A stretch of 11,825 nucleotides of DNA from DATJXG01 sp035500455 (GTDB taxonomy: Bacteria > Acidobacteriota > Terriglobia > Terriglobales > Acidobacteriaceae): contig DATJXG010000291.1 of NCBI GenBank assembly GCA_035500455.1, forward strand, positions 1 to 11,825, in the 5' to 3' direction. The position numbers and the translations under genes were made by a program. A model generated the notes under the pieces. That model saw nothing but the letters and a program-made list of their open reading frames with translations, was not told the origin of the DNA and did no database searches. Below are positions 5,867 through 11,825 of this stretch, piece after piece (the first letter of the stretch is position 1; the number at the start of each line of letters is the position of its first letter).

Positions 5867-6394
5867 TCAGGTGTGGGGGCCTTTTGAGAAGAGGAACATT
5901 AGGGAGACGATCACGACCACGAGGGTCAGCCCTTCGACCAGCAGGGCATAGGAAATCAGCCGGCGGGCACGCGCAAAACCAGTCAGCCACCGGCTGCAAA
6001 GCAGGACGACGAACACGAGGGGAATGGCAAACAATCGAAAGATGCAGAAGTCGCCCCAGTACCATTGATTGAGGACGGGCACGATCATAAAGACAACCGA
6101 AAGCGGAGCCGTCAAACTCAGGCCCAGCAGCACTTTGGCATAGGTCGTGTAGGCGGGTTCAGATTTTCTGATCACGAATACCAGGCCAGCCGTGGGTACA
6201 AGGAAAAGGCAGCCGATGATGACTTCCAGCATGAGATCGCCGCCCGCCCACATGCCGCTCGCGGCTGCCGCATCCTCCGGGTAGCGGAGATATTGCAGGT
6301 AGCGTCGATAGACCAGCAGCACGGAGAGGGCGCCAACCGCCGCATAGGCCGCCGTAACCATACGCACTTGCAGGCGCGAAACTGACGCTTCCAT
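5867..6394 (-). CDS. Multi-span membrane protein of unknown function
   Basis: This is a 175-aa integral inner-membrane protein with about five predicted spans: 12-29, 54-75, 86-108, 117-134 and 147-169. No catalytic motif or known domain is recognisable. Basic loops (VYRRYLQYLR near 28-37, ARARR at 141-145) follow the first and precede the last span. The ATG at 6394 gives a plausible N-terminus; the only purine-rich upstream stretch (GGGAG) is far away, at about 16 nt. It is alone on its strand, with large gaps on both sides. Its hydrophobic pattern resembles uncharacterised Acidobacteriota membrane proteins as I remember them. The function is unknown. Confidence 0.75.
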   Translation of the reverse strand: MEASVSRLQVRMVTAAYAAVGALSVLLVYRRYLQYLRYPEDAAAASGMWAGGDLMLEVIIGCLFLVPTAGLVFVIRKSEPAYTTYAKVLLGLSLTAPLSVVFMIVPVLNQWYWGDFCIFRLFAIPLVFVVLLCSRWLTGFARARRLISYALLVEGLTLVVVIVSLMFLFSKGPHT

Positions 6395-6697
6395 GCGGGG
6401 ATTGTAGCTCCCAAAACCGGGCCGGACGGCGGGTTAGTGTGAGCGGAAGGTTACGCCAGTGATGTCAGGGCCCAGTTGATGAGGGTTGTGAGTATGGTTG
6501 GCAGCGGTGCAGTATTGCGACCCCAGAAAGCGGGCCCCCTCCACTTCGCCGTCGCGTGGGCTCCGGCTCCGGTCGCCACTTTTGGAGTAGGAATGACGGC
6601 GTTCGGCTTACTGATGATTGGCCACGCACTGCTTACGAGAAATCGGTGGCGGTGATTCTTGCGCATCTTGCGCGGGCGAGCGCGCCCGCGCCACTTG
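6395..6697. other. Intergenic region between korB and the membrane protein gene
   Basis: Apart from the hairpin at 6670-6691, I see nothing convincing here. A 71-codon minus-strand frame (6451-6666) has a proline- and basic-rich translation without a ribosome-binding site. It is more likely chance than a gene. Confidence 0.4.
6670..6691 (-). terminator. Strong GC hairpin just after korB
   Basis: GCGCGGGCG (6670-6678) and CGCCCGCGC (6683-6691) form a perfect 9-bp stem with an AGCG loop, starting 6 nt after the korB stop. There is no T run, so it is either a Rho-independent-like hairpin lacking the tail or an mRNA 3'-end stabiliser. Its sequence resembles the hairpins at 9750-9828. Confidence 0.5.
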
Positions 6698-7744
6698 TTA
6701 CCGCAGCTCCTCCATCACCTGGTCCAGCACTGCCCGCGGAGGACGCACCACTGATTCCGGCAAGGTAGCCAGCGGTTGCTCGGTGAGATTGAGCAGGTCG
6801 ATAAAGCTGGGGGCCTTGGGGTTGATATAGAACACGCCAGTCAGCACCTCGCCCTTTTCGTGGGCCTCGTTGAGCCGGTGGATGGCTTCAATCCGGTTGG
6901 TGGGATCGTAATCCTCTTCCAGCTTGCGCAGGCGCAGGCGGGAGCCGTCGTGCATGGTGACTTCTACTGTCGTTCCCGGATCGTATTCCACGGAAATGTC
7001 TTCGAACGCCGGCACGAAACTCAGTTCCTGCAAGGGCTCATCGTGGTCTTTCATGAACTTATAGGATTTCGTCGAGCCTTCATGGTCGTTGAAGGTCACG
7101 CAGGGCGAGATGACGTCGAGCATTACCGTTCCGTTGTGGGCGATGGCCGCCTTCAACATGCTGTGCAGTTGCCGCTTGTCGCCGGAGAAGGACCGGGCCA
7201 CGAAAGTCGCCCCCAGCGTAATGGCCAGGGCGCAGGTATCCACCGCGGGCAGGTCGTTGATCACGCCCGTCTTGAGTTTGGAGCCGACGTCGGCAGTGGC
7301 AGAGAACTGGCCTTTGGTCAGGCCATACACGCCATTGTCCTCGATGATGTAAATCACCGGCAGATTGCGGCGCATCAGGTGTACGAATTGGCCCATGCCG
7401 ATGGAGGCGCTATCGCCGTCGCCGCTGACGCCCAAAGCCATCAGATTGCGGTTGGCCAGCACCGTGCCAGTAGCCACTGAAGGCATGCGGCCGTGCACGG
7501 CGTTGAAGCTGTGCGACCGGGACATGAAATACGCCGGGCTCTTGGAGGAGCAGCCGATGCCGCTGAGCTTGGCCACGCGTTCCGGCGAAATGCCCATCTC
7601 GTACATGGCCTCGATGATGCGTTCGGAAATCGCATTGTGGCCGCAGCCGGCGCAGAGAGTGGTCTTGCCGCCTTTGTAGTCGAGAACGGCGAGGCCGATG
7701 CGGTTGGTTTTCGGCTGCGGCGTGCTGACAGGGGTGCTCGCCAT
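6698..7744 (-). CDS. korB: 2-oxoacid:ferredoxin oxidoreductase, beta subunit (2-oxoglutarate type likely)
   Basis: This 348-aa subunit carries thiamine diphosphate and the [4Fe-4S] cluster of the cytosolic enzyme that oxidatively decarboxylates a 2-oxoacid to acyl-CoA and reduces ferredoxin. Visible cluster ligands are C31 and C34 (TLCAGCGHN), C65 (GIGCSS) and C215 (ISPCVTFND), spaced as in small OFORs. The TPP/Mg site is GDGDSASIG (108-116) with EDNGVYGLTKGQ (135-146). The start is the ATG at 7744. It directly follows the TAG of korA with no spacer, and GGAGG within the end of korA lies 8 nt before it, which points to translational coupling. The KGQ(F/Y)S stretch and the fused partner resemble KorB of 2-oxoglutarate enzymes such as the mycobacterial one; pyruvate or branched-chain oxoacids cannot be excluded. 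Confidence 0.93.
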   Translation of the reverse strand: MASTPVSTPQPKTNRIGLAVLDYKGGKTTLCAGCGHNAISERIIEAMYEMGISPERVAKLSGIGCSSKSPAYFMSRSHSFNAVHGRMPSVATGTVLANRNLMALGVSGDGDSASIGMGQFVHLMRRNLPVIYIIEDNGVYGLTKGQFSATADVGSKLKTGVINDLPAVDTCALAITLGATFVARSFSGDKRQLHSMLKAAIAHNGTVMLDVISPCVTFNDHEGSTKSYKFMKDHDEPLQELSFVPAFEDISVEYDPGTTVEVTMHDGSRLRLRKLEEDYDPTNRIEAIHRLNEAHEKGEVLTGVFYINPKAPSFIDLLNLTEQPLATLPESVVRPPRAVLDQVMEELR

Positions 7745-9583
7745 CTACTTGCCCTCCATGGTCATGAGTTCGTCGGTTACCGAGCGGGCGTCGAGCGGCA
7801 GCCCGTGAATGTGGGCGATGCTGCGCAGGCGCGTAATGAGCGCCGGCTCCACATCCAGCTTGAGCAGGCTGAGCATCTGCGCATCGCGGTTCTGCTCCAC
7901 CAGGTACACCCGGTCATGCTGGCGCACGAAGTCGTGCACCTCGCGGGTAAAGGGATACGCCCGCAGGCGAAGGTAATCCACTTCAAGGTTGTATTCCTTG
8001 CGCAGCTGGTCGCGGCTTTCCACGATCGCCCAGTGGGAAGTGCCATACGCGATGATGCCGATCTTCGATTTGCCGGTGGCCACCACCTCGGGACGCGGAA
8101 CAAACGACCGCGCCGTCTCGAACTTGCGGTTGAGCCGCTCCATGTTCTTTTCGAAATCATCGCCGCGCTCGCTGTAGCGGGCCTGCTCGTCGTGGCCGCT
8201 GCCGCGGGTGAAATAGGCGGCTGCCGGATGATCGGTTCCCGGCAAGGTGCGGTAGCCGATGCCGTCTCCATCTATATCCTTGTAGCGCGAAAAGCTTCCC
8301 AGCCGCTCGAGGTCTTCTTTGCCGAGCACTTTGCCGCGCTGAATGGGTTTTTCGGGATAGGGGAACGGGTCCGCCATCCAGTTGTTCATGCCCAGATCGA
8401 GATCGGACATCACGAAGATCAGGGTCTGGAATTTTTCCGCCAGCTCAAACGCATCCTGGGCCATGGTGAAGCACTCTTCGGCGGAGGAAGGAATCAGCAG
8501 GATGTGCTTGGTGTCGCCGTGTGAGAGCACCGCGGTGGAGAGAATGTCGCCTTGCGAAGTGCGCGTGGGCAGACCCGTGGAAGGCCCTACGCGCTGAATA
8601 TCCCAGATCACGCCGGGAACTTCCGCGTAGTAGGCCAGGCCGGCGAATTCCGCCATCAGCGAAATGCCGGGGCCGGCGGTGGCGGTCATAGAGCGCGCGC
8701 CTGCCCATCCCGCCCCGATCACCATGCCGATCGCAGCCAGCTCATCTTCTGCCTGGACGATGGCAAAAGTCGCTTTGCCATCCGGCCCGATGCGGAAGCG
8801 CTTCATGTACTCGATCACCGCTTCCGGCAGCGAAGACGATGGCGTAATGGGATACCAGCTCACCACCGTGACCCCGGCGAATACGCAGCCCAGGGCGGCG
8901 GCCGAGTTGCCGTCAATGATGATCTTGCCGCTGGTTTTGTCCATGCGCTGAATGATGAAGGGATCGTTCTTGGTCAGGCTGCTGGTGGCATAGTCGTAGC
9001 CCGCCTGCACCGCCGCCAGGTTCAGGTTGGCGGCCTTTACCTTCTTGGCAAACTGCTTGCGGATGGCCTTTTCCACCTCCGCCATCTCGATGCCCAGAAG
9101 CTTGGCCACCACGCCCACGTAAATCATGTTCTTCACCAGCTTGCGCAGCTTGGCTTCAGGACACACGGGGGCAACCAGCTTGTCGTAGGGCACGGAATAG
9201 AAAATCAGATCGGAGCGCAGCGTTTTCAGGTTCAAGGGCTCGTCATAGAGCACGCAGGCGCCCGGGGCCAAAGACATGACATCTTCCTGCGCCGTCTCTG
9301 CATTCATCGCCACCAGGAAATCAATTTCCTTTTTGCGGGCGATGTAGCCGTCTTTGTTGGCGCGGATGGTGTACCAGGTGGGCAGCCCGGCAATGTTCGA
9401 AGGGAAGAGGTTCTTGCCGGAAACCGGCACGCCCATTTGGAAAATGCTTCGTAACAGTACGGAGTTGGAACTCTGTGAACCGGACCCGTTCACCGTCGCT
9501 ACCTGGATACTCATGTTATTGGCGACGAGCTTTTTCTCTACTTGTCCTGAGCCTTCGTGGAGCGCTACATCGGTGGTGGCCAT
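7745..9583 (-). CDS. korA: 2-oxoacid:ferredoxin oxidoreductase, fused gamma-alpha subunit
   Basis: This 612-aa subunit pairs with KorB. Residues about 25-200 form the gamma domain (VNGSGSQSSN at 31-40, GVPVSGKNLFPSNIAGLP). Residues about 220-610 form the alpha (pyrimidine-binding) part, with the family motif YPITPSS (244-250), TATAGPGISLM (300-310), PSTGLPTRTSQGD (334-346) and a C-terminal VYLVEQNRDAQM. Fusion of gamma to the N-terminus of alpha is usual in KorAB-type enzymes. The ATG at 9583 is preceded by AGGAAAGGAAGG at good spacing. A TATAAT lies about 92 bp upstream. The protein acts with ferredoxin, probably in a TCA-cycle step (2-oxoglutarate to succinyl-CoA). No ferredoxin gene is in the window. 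Confidence 0.95.
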   Translation of the reverse strand: MATTDVALHEGSGQVEKKLVANNMSIQVATVNGSGSQSSNSVLLRSIFQMGVPVSGKNLFPSNIAGLPTWYTIRANKDGYIARKKEIDFLVAMNAETAQEDVMSLAPGACVLYDEPLNLKTLRSDLIFYSVPYDKLVAPVCPEAKLRKLVKNMIYVGVVAKLLGIEMAEVEKAIRKQFAKKVKAANLNLAAVQAGYDYATSSLTKNDPFIIQRMDKTSGKIIIDGNSAAALGCVFAGVTVVSWYPITPSSSLPEAVIEYMKRFRIGPDGKATFAIVQAEDELAAIGMVIGAGWAGARSMTATAGPGISLMAEFAGLAYYAEVPGVIWDIQRVGPSTGLPTRTSQGDILSTAVLSHGDTKHILLIPSSAEECFTMAQDAFELAEKFQTLIFVMSDLDLGMNNWMADPFPYPEKPIQRGKVLGKEDLERLGSFSRYKDIDGDGIGYRTLPGTDHPAAAYFTRGSGHDEQARYSERGDDFEKNMERLNRKFETARSFVPRPEVVATGKSKIGIIAYGTSHWAIVESRDQLRKEYNLEVDYLRLRAYPFTREVHDFVRQHDRVYLVEQNRDAQMLSLLKLDVEPALITRLRSIAHIHGLPLDARSVTDELMTMEGK

Positions 9584-9674
9584 GCCCTTCCTTTCCTGAT
9601 GTGACGGTGGACAGCTTCTTCCACCCAGTGGCGTGTTTCAACGGGAACGATGACGAGCCTGAAGCAAACTAATA

Positions 9675-9680
9675 ATTATA
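9675..9680 (-). promoter_or_regulatory. Possible -10 box of the korAB operon
   Basis: On the minus strand a perfect TATAAT lies in CCGTATAATTATTAG, about 92 bp before the korA start. No good -35 is seen at 16-18 bp (CGCAGC at 17 bp). The same 'CC(G/T)ATAAT' setting occurs in the transglycosylase promoter. It suggests korAB has its own promoter and is not read only from the permease gene upstream. Confidence 0.4.
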
Positions 9681-9749
9681 CGGCAGGGAGGGGGTGCGCT
9701 GCGCTCGAATGGCAGGCTCGCTGCGTTACGTAAGTACGCTGAATGTAGC

Positions 9750-9828
9750 CGCGGGCGTCCCCGCCCGCGCGGGAGTGGCGCTGAGGCTGGGTCGTGAGAA
9801 GAGTGACGCACGGGCGGGGACGCCCGCG
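9750..9828. repeat. GC-rich inverted repeat immediately after the permease gene
   Basis: CGCGGGCGTCCCCGCCCG (9750-9767) is perfectly complementary to 9811-9828, and pairing continues imperfectly on both sides. Each arm can also fold on itself (CGCGGGC/GCCCGCG), so two small hairpins or one long one are possible. It begins 6 nt after the permease stop and may terminate or stabilise that transcript. The sequence is typical of dispersed Acidobacteriota intergenic repeats. Confidence 0.8.
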
Positions 9829-9834
9829 CCTGCA

Positions 9835-10944
9835 TCATTCGTACGCCAGAGCCTCGATGGGATCTTTGCGGGCGGCTTTGAACGCGGGATAAATGGCTCC
9901 GACCAAAGCCCCCACGATGGCGATGATGGTCGCATTGATGAGCCATTTGACGTTGATGTCAATCTCCAGCAGCGGCCAGAAACGCAAAAGGACGAACTGC
10001 CGCATTAGCTCGCTGAAGATGATGCCGGTGACAATGCCGCCCAAGGCCAGCAGAACGGTCTCCCGCAGAATTACGTTCACGATGTAGAGCTTCGACGCGC
10101 CGATCGACTTCAAAATCCCGATCTCGCGCGTACGCTCCATCACCGCCGTGTACATCGCCTGGAAGATCACCATGAAGCCGATGACTACCGAAATGCCGAT
10201 CACCACGCGAATAAAGCTGGAAAGGCCGGGAGTATTGGCCGGCGTCATCATAGAAAGATAGTCGCTCATGGAGCGCACCACGTAGCTCTGCATCCCCGGC
10301 ACATTCTTGATTTCTGCCACCGCGAGCGCCGCATTGCTGGGATCATCCAGCTTGACGTAGAACGCTGAGGCTTTGCCCTGCGCGCCGGTCAGGTCCTGCA
10401 GGGTCTGCATGGGAATAAACTTGCGCGCGCCTTTGCCATGCTCCACGATTCCGGAGACGCGGAATTCATGATTGAGGATTTCGATTTTTTCGCCCACTTT
10501 GATGTGGTGGGAACGGGCGAAGACATCGTCCACCAGGGCATCGGTCGGCGATTCGAAAGGCCCCCCATCCAGGTAGCGAAAGCCGCCGGTTAAAGCGTCG
10601 TAGTTGCTGAGGTCGATGCCGTCGATAACCTCAAGCGCCCCCTCGGTATTGATCTGCATAACTACCGGCGCGACTACGCTCACGTGTGCCAGTTTGCGAA
10701 TGATATCGGCGATCTTGATTGGCGCCGGTGCTCCAGTTACAGCCACCATGTTGGAAGAAGAGGGCGGCAGCACGATGACGTCCGCCCCAATCCCCGCCTG
10801 GCGCTTGCGGGCATCGTTCAGCATGCCCACCGAAAGGCCGACGATCAGCAGGATCATGGTAACTTCCAACCCGATCGCCGCGATGCTGATGCAGGAGCGC
10901 AACGGCCGGTGCGCCAGGTTGGAGACGATCATTTTGTTCATCAT
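9835..10944 (-). CDS. ABC transporter permease, MacB/FtsX (LolC/E-like) family
   Basis: This is a 369-aa inner-membrane permease. The layout is the classic MacB-type one: one N-terminal span (20-42), a large periplasmic domain (about 45-240, MacB-PCD type), then three spans (244-266, 291-315, 335-353). The FtsX-family cytoplasmic motif ERTREIGILKSIGAS (270-284), which contacts the ATPase, is intact. The C-terminus YPAFKAARKDPIEALAYE is typical of the family. Such permeases work as dimers with an ATPase in mechanotransmission or lipoprotein/lipid extraction (MacB, LolCDE). The ATPase gene is not in this window. The start ATG at 10944 has only a weak GAGAG site; ATGs at 10941 and 10932 are alternatives. 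It lies 95 bp downstream of the LolA-like gene, which supports an envelope lipoprotein role. Confidence 0.92.
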   Translation of the reverse strand: MMNKMIVSNLAHRPLRSCISIAAIGLEVTMILLIVGLSVGMLNDARKRQAGIGADVIVLPPSSSNMVAVTGAPAPIKIADIIRKLAHVSVVAPVVMQINTEGALEVIDGIDLSNYDALTGGFRYLDGGPFESPTDALVDDVFARSHHIKVGEKIEILNHEFRVSGIVEHGKGARKFIPMQTLQDLTGAQGKASAFYVKLDDPSNAALAVAEIKNVPGMQSYVVRSMSDYLSMMTPANTPGLSSFIRVVIGISVVIGFMVIFQAMYTAVMERTREIGILKSIGASKLYIVNVILRETVLLALGGIVTGIIFSELMRQFVLLRFWPLLEIDINVKWLINATIIAIVGALVGAIYPAFKAARKDPIEALAYE

Positions 10945-10954
10945 GTAGAAGCTC

Positions 10955-10982
10955 TCAGCTTTCAGCCGTCAGCTTTCGGCCC
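10955..10982. repeat. Short imperfect tandem repeat before the permease gene
   Basis: TCAGCTTTCAGCCG (10955-10968) is followed by TCAGCTTTCGGCCC (10969-10982), with 12 of 14 matching. GGCTGACGGCC further on (around 11017-11027) is partly complementary. This is the common 'ctgaaagctgacggctg' intergenic repeat type; it lies in the gap between the LolA-like and permease genes. Confidence 0.6.
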
Positions 10983-11039
10983 TGCGATGATTCCGGGGCC
11001 TCGAAAAGACTTAATCGGCTGACGGCCAACGACTACTGG

Positions 11040-11825
11040 CTACCGACTAGCCTGCGCCCTGGGCTGATCCAGGCGGACCACTTCCGCTCCAGGCGGCGTT
11101 TCCAGCTGAAACTTATCATCTCCCAGGGGCTGGTTCAGCTCCAGCTTCACAATGGTAAGCGTGATATCGTACTCCTCCTCCGGCCGCTTGATCTCGATCT
11201 GCCAGGGGAAATTCACCCCGTTTTGTTCCTTGTAGTCCTCATAGCGCGATTCGGTGACCGGGTTTCCCTGCTCGTCGTAAATGATCTGGCGGTGGGGCAG
11301 CAGGTCGGTGCGGCTGAACACGATCTTGCGGAAGAGAAACCAGCCGTGGTCGGCCTTCTGAAGGATGTCAATCTCGTAGTCGGGCTGCTGCACTTTGTGA
11401 CCCTTATCCACCACTGTCTCTTCGCCGCTTTCCATTACGGCGATTTCGCTGTCCGGCCTGATCTCATGCATCAGCAGCGCGTCATAAATGTACTGCGGCC
11501 GCATGTTCTCCAGCGCATTCTTGGGATTGGGCGTCTCGACGTCGTTGCGGCCTTCTACGAAGCGGTTCTTGGGCGGAATCCAGAGCTTGAAGTTCTCGCC
11601 GTTGCTCACCATGTCGAAGGCGCGGTTGCGAACGATGGGCACCAGCCCGATCATGCGCAGCATGGACGGTTTGCGCGCCAGCACGTAGCCGCGAATCTCC
11701 TGGTATTCAATGACTTTGCCCTTTTTTGCGCCGCCCACGGTGGTGTCAATGTCGACGGTGGCCTGCATGGTTTGGAGCTTGGCAGCCTGAGTATTGATGT
11801 AGCTGATTAGCTCCGCCTGGGTCGC
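11040..11825 (-). CDS. LolA-like / DUF4292-type outer-membrane lipoprotein-sorting protein (partial)
   Basis: The frame is open from the right edge to the TAG at 11042-11040. 261 residues are visible and the N-terminus, with any signal or lipobox, is outside. An internal ATG at 11768 lies after 19 codons of good coding sequence (AELISYINTQAAKLQTMQ), so it is not the true start. The sequence shows the helix-then-beta pattern of the LolA/LolB superfamily: an N-terminal helix, then TVDIDTTVGG, the strand-rich RGYVLARKPSMLRMIG, FDMVSNGENFKLWIPPKN, and a C-terminal LNQPLGDDKFQLETPPGAEV. These proteins bind acyl chains of lipoproteins in the periplasm. It is upstream of, and probably co-transcribed with, the MacB/FtsX permease. 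A plain DUF4292 lipoprotein is the most likely database label. Confidence 0.75.
   Translation of the reverse strand, partial: ATQAELISYINTQAAKLQTMQATVDIDTTVGGAKKGKVIEYQEIRGYVLARKPSMLRMIGLVPIVRNRAFDMVSNGENFKLWIPPKNRFVEGRNDVETPNPKNALENMRPQYIYDALLMHEIRPDSEIAVMESGEETVVDKGHKVQQPDYEIDILQKADHGWFLFRKIVFSRTDLLPHRQIIYDEQGNPVTESRYEDYKEQNGVNFPWQIEIKRPEEEYDITLTIVKLELNQPLGDDKFQLETPPGAEVVRLDQPRAQASR

Noticed and set aside
5634..5951. 105-codon plus-strand frame in the gap before the membrane protein gene
   Set aside because: It runs antisense into the membrane protein gene, has no domain, and crosses the hairpin at 5813-5831.
6451..6666. 71-codon minus-strand frame downstream of korB
   Set aside because: It has no ribosome-binding site, no conserved motif and a composition typical of chance frames; a gene remnant is possible but not supported.
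7493..9454. Long plus-strand open frames (343 and 300 codons) opposite korA
   Set aside because: They are antisense shadows of a clearly conserved gene; their translations are rich in H, R, G and A with no domain.

Overview
The window looks like a piece of a GC-rich bacterial chromosome, most likely from an Acidobacteriota (Terriglobia/Koribacter-like) genome. This is inferred from gene content and from the style of the intergenic repeats: 'GTCATCCCGAGCGAAGCGAGG' type palindromes, 'CGCGGGCGTCCCCGCCCG' hairpins, and 'TCAGCTTTCAGCCG' tracts. No rRNA or other phylogenetic marker is present, so the assignment is tentative. I see no phage, plasmid, integrase, transposase, CRISPR array, tRNA or rRNA. 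Most of the window is ordinary chromosome.

Layout. (1) 1-1373: two minus-strand envelope genes, an SLT-type lytic transglycosylase followed by a secreted TPR-like protein cut by the left edge (probably an amidase), with a good promoter near 1433-1461. (2) 1674-3160: a plus-strand pair, a small membrane protein followed closely by a single-component-type Rieske oxygenase. (3) 3335-3697: a minus-strand SpoIIAA/STAS-like protein with its own recognisable promoter. (4) 3800-4063: a nested inverted-repeat element and a 15-bp tandem duplication, in front of a 64-aa hydrophilic plus-strand protein at 4091-4285. (5) 4404-5483: a minus-strand soluble diguanylate cyclase whose leader holds two stem-loops, one followed by a T run. 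(6) 5867-6394: a multi-span membrane protein of unknown function. (7) 6698-9583: korB and korA, encoding a 2-oxoacid:ferredoxin oxidoreductase with a fused gamma-alpha subunit; the two genes abut exactly. (8) 9835-11825: a MacB/FtsX-type ABC permease and, upstream of it, a LolA/DUF4292-like protein cut by the right edge. These two probably belong to an envelope lipoprotein or lipid transport locus whose ATPase lies outside the window.

Functional themes are cell-wall remodelling, envelope transport, c-di-GMP signalling and ferredoxin-linked central carbon metabolism. The genes do not form one coherent system. The least expected signals are intergenic: palindromic repeats occupy both convergent gene gaps and sit just after several stop codons, and one of them (3800-4027) has a nested, MITE-like architecture.
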